From Nanohaloarchaea archaeon PL-Br10_U2g16 (lineage in GTDB: Archaea > Nanohalarchaeota > Nanosalinia > Nanosalinales > Nanosalinaceae), in the NCBI GenBank assembly GCA_001563995.1, contig LKMV01000012.1:1-15247 (forward strand): a stretch of DNA of 15,247 bases, written 5' to 3'. Numbering within the stretch: position 1 is the first letter of the stretch; each line of letters begins with the position of its first letter. Shown here piece after piece: positions 7,990-14,136 of this stretch. Under the pieces are notes generated by a model. That model ran no database searches. It was given only the letters and a program-made list of their open reading frames with translations, and was not told the origin of the DNA. The position numbers were made by a program, and so were the translations under genes.

Positions 7990-8030
7990 TTCCTCATTTC
8001 TTTCCTTTCTATTTCTTTCTTATTTCTATA
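7981..8030 (+). terminator. Palindrome plus T-rich tract between convergent genes
   Basis: GAGGAAT-A-ATTCCTC (7981-7995) is a perfect inverted repeat that includes the TAA stop of the upstream gene. A pyrimidine-rich run, mostly T (about 7996-8028), follows on the plus strand and extends into the last codons of the convergent methyltransferase gene. Hairpin plus T-rich tail supports termination of the plus-strand transcript. The stops of the two genes are only 19 bases apart. Confidence 0.5.
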
Positions 8031-9028
8031 CATACACGTGTTTCTGAAGGGCTTCTATCACCGCATTCTATACGGTTAACTATTTCGTATTCGGTTCTTA
8101 AATCTTCTGCTACCTTTTCGATCTCTTGTTCAAGCTGTTCCCAGTCGTCGTTTTCCAGGAATCTATAATAATGGATCACTCCTCCTTCTCCAAGATGTCT
8201 GAATGAGATCTCTAAGAATTCGTAGGAGAACTCGGGTATAGGAATTACGATATGGTCGAACTTTTCTCGAAGATCTAGATCGGTGCCGTCGGCTTCCAAC
8301 GGTTCTACCGTTTTTCCCACGTTGTTCATCTCGATATTTTCCTTGAGGTACTCCACGGCTTCAGGGTTTTTCTCCACCGCAACTACTTTTTCCGCTCTCT
8401 CTGCCGCCATAACAGCAAACGGTCCTGCTCCGGCACCTATTACCAGGACTTTCTCTCCGTCTTCTACCTGATCCACAACCCTCTTCCTCTCGGTCCCGAA
8501 CCTCTCTGAGAAGTAGACTTTGGTCGGATCTACTTTGTAACGGCATCCGAACTCTTTGTGAACGGTCTCTGTCTGCTCACCGTACAGTTTTTCATACTCT
8601 CCCAGGCGGAACTCCCCTTTCAGTCCTTCCTGTTTCAATAGAATAGTCTCTACCTGTGGATTGTGGTGCAGAATACCTTCCACGGCTTCTTGCCTTGAGA
8701 TTCCTTCGGACAGCTGGTTTATCGCCGCTACCTCGCCTATAATCTCGTAGGATGGAAGATCGTACTGTTCATCTTCTTCCTCAGAGTGAAGCACGGATAC
8801 ACCGTTATCCAGCCCGTCTTCAACAGATGAGAGCTGTTCATCTACAAATATCTTCGCTTCGTCTTTAGCCTCTACCTGTTCAACTGTATATTCTTCCGAT
8901 GAGAACGCTTTCAGCTCCAGCTTCTGACCGTTTTTCTCGGCTGTAAAGCTGTTTCCATTTTTACTAACCTCAAAACCCTGTCTCTCGAAAAGTTCCCGTA
9001 CTTTTTCCTCCAGTTTTTGCTGTTTCAT
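8009..9028 (-). CDS. Trm5/Taw2-like tRNA methyltransferase with atypical N-terminus
   Basis: The 339-residue product matches the Trm5 family, which methylates N1 of G37 in tRNA from S-adenosylmethionine, from about residue 90 on. Visible blocks are SYEIIGEVAAI (93-103), EGEFRLGEYEKLYGE-like (135-151), HKEFGCRYKVDPTKVYFSERFGTER (157-181), SAM-binding VLVIGAGAGPFAV (194-206), AVEKNP (217-222) and GGVIHYY (282-288). Two departures stand out. The family 'N-L-P' motif reads P-I-P in 'HIVIPIPEF' (259-267), and the first 80 residues do not look like the usual Trm5 D1 domain. It could be Trm5, a Taw2-like wyosine enzyme, or a diverged paralogue. The TATA box overlaps the stop of the preceding vapC and lies about 28 bases from the ATG, so a leaderless transcript separate from the toxin is likely. 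Confidence 0.8.
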   Translation of the reverse strand: MKQQKLEEKVRELFERQGFEVSKNGNSFTAEKNGQKLELKAFSSEEYTVEQVEAKDEAKIFVDEQLSSVEDGLDNGVSVLHSEEEDEQYDLPSYEIIGEVAAINQLSEGISRQEAVEGILHHNPQVETILLKQEGLKGEFRLGEYEKLYGEQTETVHKEFGCRYKVDPTKVYFSERFGTERKRVVDQVEDGEKVLVIGAGAGPFAVMAAERAEKVVAVEKNPEAVEYLKENIEMNNVGKTVEPLEADGTDLDLREKFDHIVIPIPEFSYEFLEISFRHLGEGGVIHYYRFLENDDWEQLEQEIEKVAEDLRTEYEIVNRIECGDRSPSETRVCIEIRKK

Positions 9029-9050
9029 ATCTTTATCAATAAATTTTTGA

Positions 9051-9061
9051 AATTATTTAAA
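9051..9061 (-). promoter_or_regulatory. TATA box of the Trm5-like gene, overlapping the vapC stop
   Basis: The minus strand reads TTTAAATAATT, centred about 28 bases before ATG 9028, the spacing for leaderless transcription in archaea. The TAA within it is the stop codon of vapC, so the promoter is embedded in the toxin gene's end. Confidence 0.6.
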
Positions 9062-9490
9062 CGGGTTTACCGGTTCAATCCCTTCTATCCTTTCAAAATC
9101 TTCTGTATTTTCTGTCAGTATTCTATCGATATCGTTTTCTATCATTACTGAAGCTATTAGACAGTCCCAGTAATCCTTTCCATCTTCCATAATTTTTAGT
9201 GATTTTAGGACGGATTTTGAAGAAGTTTCTAGGATCTTAAAGTTCTCCAATTTAATCAGCTCTTCTGAAAACTCATAGACGTCTTCGTATGAAAGTTTGT
9301 TTTCTATCTTAGAGGTTGAAACTGTGATAAACTCTTCTATACTTTGTAGTGCTATGTAAAAATCTTTTTCAGATTTAAAACCGGATTCTAGTATTTCTTT
9401 AGCTTTCCTCCTCTTCCTAGGATCTGAGCTGTTGTCTATGGAGTAGATTATTATGTTTGTGTCAATCAGAGTTCTCTTCCCATCTGTCAT
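9053..9490 (-). CDS. vapC: VapC-type PIN-domain toxin ribonuclease
   Basis: The 145-residue product is a PIN-domain protein; VapC toxins of this fold are Mg-dependent ribonucleases that cut tRNA or rRNA. Acidic site candidates are present in order: D10 in LIDTN, E52/E53 in SIEEF, D106 and D109 in KDYWDCLIA, and D131 in TENTEDF. An in-frame TTG at 9544 would add 18 residues, but ATG 9490 has GGAGTGA five bases before it and puts LIDTN near the N-terminus as in the family. The start lies inside vapB, overlapping it by 29 bases, the tight coupling common in toxin-antitoxin pairs. Expression is expected from the vapB promoter, with antitoxin-toxin complex autoregulation by analogy. Confidence 0.9.
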   Translation of the reverse strand: MTDGKRTLIDTNIIIYSIDNSSDPRKRRKAKEILESGFKSEKDFYIALQSIEEFITVSTSKIENKLSYEDVYEFSEELIKLENFKILETSSKSVLKSLKIMEDGKDYWDCLIASVMIENDIDRILTENTEDFERIEGIEPVNPFK

Positions 9491-9707
9491 GTATATCACT
9501 CCTGTCTTCGTAAAGCTTTTCTCCCATGTTGTAACCTTCTTCAAGCCTTTTTAGAGCTCTTTCTCTGAGTTCATCGGATTCTTCCTCATCTATCCAGTTT
9601 TCAATCGCCTTGGATATGGTTTCGCCTAGCTCTCCTTTTCTATCGCCGATTCTCTCTCTAAGCTTCTCCTCCACATCGTCATCTATTGAAACTGTGACAA
9701 TTCCCAT
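9462..9707 (-). CDS. vapB: VapB-type ribbon-helix-helix antitoxin
   Basis: The 81-residue acidic protein begins with a strand, IVTVSIDDDVEEKL, followed by two helices with GELGETISKAIENWI. This is the ribbon-helix-helix (CopG/Arc-like) DNA-binding fold. The C-terminal half (about 45-81) is charged and probably disordered until it wraps the toxin. It precedes and overlaps vapC, the usual antitoxin-first order. The TATA box lies about 28 bases upstream of ATG 9707, predicting a leaderless transcript and a promoter this protein could bind. Confidence 0.85.
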   Translation of the reverse strand: MGIVTVSIDDDVEEKLRERIGDRKGELGETISKAIENWIDEEESDELRERALKRLEEGYNMGEKLYEDRSDIHDRWEENSD

Positions 9708-9730
9708 AACATTTAATTACAACTTCAACT

Positions 9731-9740
9731 TATTTAAATA
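9731..9740 (-). promoter_or_regulatory. TATA box of the first vapBC pair
   Basis: TATTTAAATA is centred about 28 bases upstream of the vapB ATG (9707), so translation would begin at or next to the transcription start. Confidence 0.65.
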
Positions 9741-9888
9741 ATTGTGTTTTATATTTAAGCTATAACGTAATAAGAAAAAGACTCTTTTTAGAAGTCATAG
9801 CATAAGCATCTCCCGATAAAAATTATCCGAGAGCGACCAACTCATAAAGATTTCTGGAGATAGATTAATCAGAGGTTGAATATTTTCG

Positions 9889-10593
9889 ATGTTATATTTA
9901 ATCGGATTAGGGCTTGACGACAAAGAAATTACTGAAAAAGGATTAGAAGCTTTGGAATCGGTAGAAAAAGCTTATGCGGAGTTCTACACGAATACAGCTA
10001 ACATAGATACTGAAAGGTTGGAAGAGAAGACAGGTACAGAGATAGAGATACTGGATAGGGATGAGGTGGAAAGGGATGATAAGATCTTAGAATCGGCGGA
10101 GCAGAGGGATACAGCGTTTTTAGTTTCGGGAGATCCTTTAACCGCGACCACACATTACGACATCAAACACAGAGCGGAGCAAGAAGGAATAGAGACAGAG
10201 GTTGTCCATGCACCCTCAATTTTTACATCGATCGCTGAGACAGGACTGAACGTCTACAAGTTCGGAAGGACTGTAACGCTTCCTGAAGAAGGGAAGCCGG
10301 ACTCTATTCTAAAATATATTAGGAAAAACGATTCTGTCGGCCTTCACAGTTTGATTCTGCTAGATATCGACTACGATGGTTCCGAAGCTGCCGAGAAACT
10401 TATCGAGATGGATGAAGAGCTGTCCGATAGAAAAGCGGTTATACTGGAGAGAGCCAACCACGGTGATCAGGAGATAAATATTGGGTTTTTGGAAGGATTT
10501 ACAGAGAAAGAGCTAGGGAATACTCCACACTGCATTATCCTCGTGGGTGATACTTCTCATAAGGAGGACGAGTTTCTGGAAGAGCATAGTTAG
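9889..10593 (+). CDS. dph5: Diphthine synthase
   Basis: Diphthine synthase (DphB/Dph5) adds methyl groups from S-adenosylmethionine to the modified histidine of elongation factor 2 on the way to diphthamide. The 234-residue product opens with MLYLIGLGLDDKEIT, the classic start of this tetrapyrrole-methylase-fold family. It also shows LVSGDPLTATTH (78-89), HAPSIFTSIAETGL (107-120), YKFGRTVTLP (123-132) and GLHSLILLDID (151-161). It is slightly shorter than many family members (usually about 250-265), mainly through a trimmed C-terminus. AGAGGTTGA, about ten bases before ATG 9889, is a passable ribosome site. No clear TATA box was found. It stands alone, 82 bases ahead of a vapBC pair with its own promoter. 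Cytoplasmic. Confidence 0.95.
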   Translation: MLYLIGLGLDDKEITEKGLEALESVEKAYAEFYTNTANIDTERLEEKTGTEIEILDRDEVERDDKILESAEQRDTAFLVSGDPLTATTHYDIKHRAEQEGIETEVVHAPSIFTSIAETGLNVYKFGRTVTLPEEGKPDSILKYIRKNDSVGLHSLILLDIDYDGSEAAEKLIEMDEELSDRKAVILERANHGDQEINIGFLEGFTEKELGNTPHCIILVGDTSHKEDEFLEEHS

Positions 10594-10643
10594 GAAAGAT
10601 ACTGTTTTCGTATCCTCTATTAAATCAGACGTTAACCCATATC

Positions 10644-10655
10644 AATTTAAATTTT
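10644..10655 (+). promoter_or_regulatory. TATA box of the second vapBC/DUF357 operon
   Basis: AATTTAAATTTT is centred about 26 bases before the vapB ATG at 10676, predicting a leaderless operon transcript. Confidence 0.6.
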
Positions 10656-10675
10656 GTAAACATGCATTACATGTT

Positions 10676-10900
10676 ATGCAAAAAACCATCCGAAATGTCG
10701 ATGAAAAACTGTTCGAGCAGTTGAAAAAAGCAGCTAGAACCAAGGAAATGACTGTAGGAGAGGCTGTCAACGAAGCGGTTTTACAGTGGTTAAACTCCCA
10801 GGAAGAGCCTGAATTAAGCATAATGGAGTTTGAACCGATAAGTCTTAGCGAAGAAGGGGAAGTTTTGAGTGAATCCTACGAGGAAGAGCTCTATGGATAG
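10676..10900 (+). CDS. vapB: Small antitoxin, VapB-like
   Basis: The 74-residue product reads MQKTIRNVDEKLFEQLKKAA, then a helix with EMTVGEAVNEAVLQWL (about 24-39) and an acidic tail ending EEELYG. Strand-helix-helix order and the 'T-V-G-E-A-V-N-E-A' helix resemble ribbon-helix-helix antitoxins. The acidic tail is the likely toxin-binding part. A longer frame open from 10547 overlaps dph5 and the promoter, so ATG 10676 is preferred. The toxin gene begins eight bases before the antitoxin stop ends (10893-10900). Function is inferred from fold pattern and position. Confidence 0.85.
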   Translation: MQKTIRNVDEKLFEQLKKAARTKEMTVGEAVNEAVLQWLNSQEEPELSIMEFEPISLSEEGEVLSESYEEELYG

Positions 10901-11285
10901 AGTGTTTTTAGACACTAGCTTTTTACTGGCTTTCGTAGATAAGGAAGACGAACATCATCAGAAAGCTAAAAGCTTGATGAGAGATTTTCTAGAGGGAGAA
11001 GTACTTTTATCCGGCCATGTGTTTGTGGAAACGGTAAATACTGTTTTCTCAAGATCAGACCATGAAAAAGCTAAAAACTTGGCAAAGTATCTCACAAAGT
11101 CTGAGATAAAGGTTGTGCAGCTGAATCAGCCCGGGTTTGAAAACGCAAATAAGATATTTCAAGACAAAGCTATCAGCTTTACAGACTGTTCAGTGCCGGC
11201 CGCAATGAACATGTTAGGTGTAGAAAAACTAGCTACCTTTGACAGAGACTTCGAAAAATTTGAGCAGATAGAAAAGGTGCCTTAG
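10893..11285 (+). CDS. vapC: VapC-type PIN-domain toxin ribonuclease
   Basis: The 130-residue PIN protein starts MDRVFLDTSFLLAFVDKEDEH, a typical opening with catalytic D7. Further acidic residues are E46 in FVETVN, D98 in SFTDCSVPA, and D117/D119 in TFDRDF, so the metal-binding set appears complete. VapC ribonucleases cleave structured RNA and are neutralised by the co-encoded antitoxin. An in-frame GTG at 10869 would add eight residues upstream of the normal family start, so ATG 10893 is chosen. It differs from the other VapC in the window (C-terminal TFDRDF versus TENTEDF), so the two pairs are not a recent duplication. Its stop is followed at once by the DUF357 start codon. Confidence 0.9.
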   Translation: MDRVFLDTSFLLAFVDKEDEHHQKAKSLMRDFLEGEVLLSGHVFVETVNTVFSRSDHEKAKNLAKYLTKSEIKVVQLNQPGFENANKIFQDKAISFTDCSVPAAMNMLGVEKLATFDRDFEKFEQIEKVP

Positions 11286-11531
11286 ATGGATAAAACACAG
11301 CAGAAATTAGAGCAGGAAACTGAGAAATGGCTGGAAAAGCTGGAAGAAGAGATAGAAGAAAAGAGAGAAGAGGTGGAAGATCTGGAGTCTGTGGATCAGA
11401 TGGAGAACGTAACTGCTTATAGAGATGATACCTACCATTTTCTGGAGGAAGAAGATTATGTTCGTGCATGGGAGTCAGTTATCTATGCTTGGGGAATATT
11501 AGAGACACTGGAGAGGTTGAATAAGCTTTAA
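11286..11531 (+). CDS. DUF357 family protein
   Basis: The 81-residue helical protein fits the archaeal DUF357 family. It has an N-terminal charged helix (about 1-38, KWLEKLEEEIEEKREEVEDL), then AYRDDTYHFLEEEDYVRAWE (44-63) and the signature VIYAWGILETLERL (65-78). The family is small, archaeal and of unknown biochemical function. The start codon follows the vapC stop with no gap, so the gene is co-transcribed with the toxin-antitoxin pair. Cytoplasmic; no membrane segment. Confidence 0.85.
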   Translation: MDKTQQKLEQETEKWLEKLEEEIEEKREEVEDLESVDQMENVTAYRDDTYHFLEEEDYVRAWESVIYAWGILETLERLNKL

Positions 11532-11597
11532 TTCTGTAAGGATATTTCGTTAATTTTACGTTCAAACTGTGTTGAGAAAGAGCTGAATCTAGCCAAT

Positions 11598-11609
11598 AAG
11601 ATAAAAACC
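11598..11609 (+). promoter_or_regulatory. TATA-like box before the membrane-protein cluster
   Basis: AAGATAAAAACC is centred about 26 bases before ATG 11630, fitting a leaderless start for the first gene of the cluster. The match to a TATA consensus is moderate. Confidence 0.4.
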
Positions 11610-11629
11610 CTCTTCAAGAATAGTAATGT

Positions 11630-11896
11630 ATGCAGGATCCTTGGAAGTATCTGGCGTTTCCGGTTGCCGCGGTTACAGGTTATCTGGTGTCGTTAGGCGC
11701 AACCGGTATGGTGATGGAACAGTTCCAGATATCTGAGTTTCTATCAGAGCTGATAGTTATAGGCGGTACAGCCCTAGTTGCAGGCTTTCTCGTAGATGAG
11801 GTAATTCCTGCCTACGTCCACGAAGTCCGTGGAGGCGGTGGAAACCTCGGTGGCGGCGTAGATCTTGGAGGTGGAGACGACTTTGACTTCGACTAG
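11630..11896 (+). CDS. Small two-helix membrane protein with Gly/Asp-rich tail
   Basis: The 88-residue product has hydrophobic segments at about 8-27 (AFPVAAVTGYLVSLGATGM) and 38-58 (LSELIVIGGTALVAGFLV). Its tail is Gly-rich and acidic (GGGGNLGGGVDLGGGDDFD). Two helices joined by a short loop, with Gly/Ala/Val-rich faces, recall VirB2/TrbC-type pilins and archaeal CedA1-like subunits, but I cannot show homology. There is no separate signal peptide. The codons of its tail hold the ribosome site (GGAGGTG) of the next gene, whose start lies before this gene's stop. It is the first gene of the membrane cluster that runs to the right edge. An ATG four bases upstream (11626) is out of frame. Confidence 0.78.
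   Translation: MQDPWKYLAFPVAAVTGYLVSLGATGMVMEQFQISEFLSELIVIGGTALVAGFLVDEVIPAYVHEVRGGGGNLGGGVDLGGGDDFDFD
11867..11873 (+). promoter_or_regulatory. Shine-Dalgarno GGAGGTG that sets a TTG start at 11883
   Basis: GGAGGTG is a seven-base match to the archaeal anti-Shine-Dalgarno complement and lies nine bases before TTG 11883. It sits inside the Gly-rich coding tail of the upstream gene. It argues for TTG 11883 over the more 5' TTG 11865 and GTG 11871, which precede or overlap it. Confidence 0.6.
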
Positions 11897-12338
11897 ATAT
11901 CTACTTGTACTGTTTCTGTCTCTATCACTGGTTGGAACCGTTGCAGGAAGCCATTTAAGCCATGATTCGGGCTCTTCCATCAGCACGGAGACGGATTTCA
12001 CGATCCCTGAGTTCGATTCTCATGAAGAGATAATATTTAACCTAGTACTGCCTTTCATCTTCGTATTCGCTATACTGAACTTTATCATGGAAAAAGCACT
12101 GCTTTTCACCTTTGCTAATGACGACGAGTGGGAGGCGTTAAGGGAAAAAGATTCCGAGAAGAAGAGGGTGAAGAAATACGGTACATTGATCTCTTTAACA
12201 GTGACCGGGATGTTAGTTCCTTCACCTTTATGGGATTACGTGATACTTGCCGGACATTTCCTTAGCACCGTCGGAGTATTTGCATTTGTTCTTCTGTTCC
12301 TGTTCATAATCTATCTGGCATCAGGTATAGGGAGGTAA
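11883..12338 (+). CDS. Membrane protein with signal peptide and PF-type transmembrane module
   Basis: From TTG 11883 the product has 151 residues. Residues 5-22 are a signal peptide (LLVLFLSLSLVGTVAGS), followed by a polar acidic stretch (23-47). A membrane helix at 48-70 contains FNLVLPFIFVFAILNF and ends in EKALLF. A charged loop (78-98), a weaker hydrophobic stretch (99-116) and a long hydrophobic C-terminus (118-147) follow. The core 'L-P-F-I-x-x-F' with a trailing 'x-K-x-L-L/P-F' recurs in the five-helix protein at 14542. The gene overlaps its upstream neighbour by 14 bases, so the two are translationally coupled. No enzyme motif is seen; a structural role in a membrane complex is inferred. 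Confidence 0.82.
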   Translation: MTSTRYLLVLFLSLSLVGTVAGSHLSHDSGSSISTETDFTIPEFDSHEEIIFNLVLPFIFVFAILNFIMEKALLFTFANDDEWEALREKDSEKKRVKKYGTLISLTVTGMLVPSPLWDYVILAGHFLSTVGVFAFVLLFLFIIYLASGIGR

Positions 12339-12370
12339 ATATGTGGAAGATTGGATGCAAAAAGCACCAG

Positions 12371-12380
12371 TTTTAAAAAT
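12371..12380 (+). promoter_or_regulatory. TATA box of the 558-residue membrane/coiled-coil gene
   Basis: TTTTAAAAAT is centred about 28 bases before ATG 12404, so a leaderless transcript is predicted and this gene can be expressed apart from the two before it. Confidence 0.55.
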
Positions 12381-12403
12381 AACTAAGATGTAATAGTAAT
12401 AAC

Positions 12404-14080
12404 ATGAGGCAACGATTAACTTCAGTCTTGTTTGTATCATTACTACTTTTAACAATGACAACTCAGGCGGTTGCTCAACCAGATCCTGGCCAAGGAACGT
12501 TTGATATAGATATTGTAGGGTCGGTTGATGACGCGCTTCAGCCTATGCCTTGGGATTTGACCATAGAAAGTTATACTGCTATTTTCTTATGGGTAATTTT
12601 ACCGATTCTAGGGTTGTTTGGACTGTTTTACTTCTTGACTCATACAGGTTTTAGGTTCGCAGAGGACAATCTTAGATCTTCCTCGATGAACGTAGGTAGC
12701 AGAGGAGAACTATCTGATGTAGGTTCTCTGGCGGCAAAACTTATTGCCTTGCTCATGTCAGTTATAGCTTACTGGTACTACGGTTGGTTATTCCAGCAGC
12801 TTTTGGGAATAGCGGCATTATTTGGAATACTGCTAATTTTTTACTTGGTATTTGCTGCGATAACAGGTAGCGTTTCGCCGAAACCATTCAAGGGAGCAAT
12901 TTCGGGTCTCTCAAATATGGTTGGCGATCAACAAAATCCTCCGAGTGATGGGATAGGTGGTGCACACAATAATAGAAGCCATCTTGATACTAGAAATATC
13001 CGGGATGAGGAGGATGATGCTGAGAGGCATGAGGGTGCTGCTGAAAAAGATACTGAAAGAGCTGAAAAAGACCATCAAAAAGGAGATGATGAAAAGGCAG
13101 ATAAAGAAGCGAGATCTGCTGCAGATCATATCGAAAAAGCGATTCAAGACCTTGAGCTTGCTGAAGAGGATATCCAAGATGTTTTGACAAAGGATTACAA
13201 AGAGCTAAATCAAACTCTTAGTGAACTAAATCAAACTTTAGAGGAGTCGAAGAAGGATCAAGAGCTTATACAAAAATCAGTAAGGTTTCCGGGTAAAGTA
13301 AAGAAAAGGATGGAAGAGATTCGGAAATCGGTTAATTCAGGAGACATGAAAGAATTTGAAGATATATCTAACCTAGATTTACGTTATTTAGGATATGGTG
13401 ATAAAGGAGAGACAGTTATAGAGCTTAATGACGAATCAGAACAGTTACAGAGACTACTTTCAAAGTTAAGCGATAACTTCTCTAGAGAACTAGAAGAGGA
13501 GAAAGAAGAAGAGGTGGAAATTTCTAACGAGATAAATGGTCTTAAGGAAGCACATAAACTTATACAGAAATTAAAGAAGGATATTAATATAGCGGAAAAA
13601 GAGGATAAAGAGCTTGAAAAGCTTGCTACCGACCTGAAGGACAAAAAATTGATGGAAGAAATCAACTATGAAGAAAATCAGGAGAAAGAGCTAATTAATC
13701 ACCTCAAACAGCTCCAATCAGAGGAAGAAAAGATAGAGGAAGGTTTAAAAGAAGCTGACAAAATTTTGTCGGAGATAATGAAGTTTGATAAAGAAGAGAT
13801 GGAGGAACTGCATGAAGAAGGAAAGATGGTGGGTGATGCGATAACCGAAATCAAAAAATTTGAGAAAATGGTTGAGAACAATATAGGTTCAAACCGGAAA
13901 ATAAAGTATGAGCCTGATAATATTAATTCGGAGATAGGGTCGGTATTAGAGAGTTTGAAGGGTAATTTAGGGACTATTAGGAATGAAGTATCGAGACTTC
14001 AGGAGCTGAAGTCGAAGGATGAAAAAGAGGCTGAGAAGATAAAGAAATACGTAGACAATGCTTTGGGAGCCATGAACTGA
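12404..14080 (+). CDS. Membrane-anchored long coiled-coil protein
   Basis: The 558-residue product has a signal peptide (1-24, cleaved near QAVAQ). A first membrane helix at about 56-80 has a central LPILGLFGLF, the same Pro-containing type as in neighbouring proteins. Two more helices lie at about 105-130 and 132-154, then a polar linker (about 160-200). From about 200 to 555 it is a nearly continuous charged coiled coil (for example SELNQTLEESKKDQELIQ). A near-perfect seven-residue repeat, ELNQTL-S-ELNQTL, occurs at 267-279. With three helices after a cleaved signal the coil would be cytoplasmic, if standard topology holds. The DNA looks more A-rich, with more Lys codons, than its neighbours, possibly a sign of different origin. 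No ATP-binding or catalytic motif is visible. Context suggests a structural part of the membrane apparatus encoded here. Confidence 0.85.
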   Translation: MRQRLTSVLFVSLLLLTMTTQAVAQPDPGQGTFDIDIVGSVDDALQPMPWDLTIESYTAIFLWVILPILGLFGLFYFLTHTGFRFAEDNLRSSSMNVGSRGELSDVGSLAAKLIALLMSVIAYWYYGWLFQQLLGIAALFGILLIFYLVFAAITGSVSPKPFKGAISGLSNMVGDQQNPPSDGIGGAHNNRSHLDTRNIRDEEDDAERHEGAAEKDTERAEKDHQKGDDEKADKEARSAADHIEKAIQDLELAEEDIQDVLTKDYKELNQTLSELNQTLEESKKDQELIQKSVRFPGKVKKRMEEIRKSVNSGDMKEFEDISNLDLRYLGYGDKGETVIELNDESEQLQRLLSKLSDNFSRELEEEKEEEVEISNEINGLKEAHKLIQKLKKDINIAEKEDKELEKLATDLKDKKLMEEINYEENQEKELINHLKQLQSEEEKIEEGLKEADKILSEIMKFDKEEMEELHEEGKMVGDAITEIKKFEKMVENNIGSNRKIKYEPDNINSEIGSVLESLKGNLGTIRNEVSRLQELKSKDEKEAEKIKKYVDNALGAMN

Positions 14081-14090
14081 TTACCCACTG

Positions 14091-14099
14091 ATTTAAATA
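14091..14099 (+). promoter_or_regulatory. TATA box of the 14137-15247 operon
   Basis: ATTTAAATA is centred about 42 bases before ATG 14137, predicting a start near 14122 and a leader of about 15 bases that carries the ribosome site GAGGATGA. Confidence 0.6.
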
Positions 14100-14136
14100 C
14101 AGTCAACAGAACATAATCATAAGAGGATGATAAAAA

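Noticed and set aside
10592..10618. Hairpin GATAC-N7-GTATC after dph5 as a terminator
   Set aside because: The stem is only five base pairs and no T-run follows; too weak to annotate.
11233..11469. Minus-strand frame over the vapC/DUF357 junction
   Set aside because: Leu/Pro/Ser-rich shadow of the DUF357 coding strand; no promoter.
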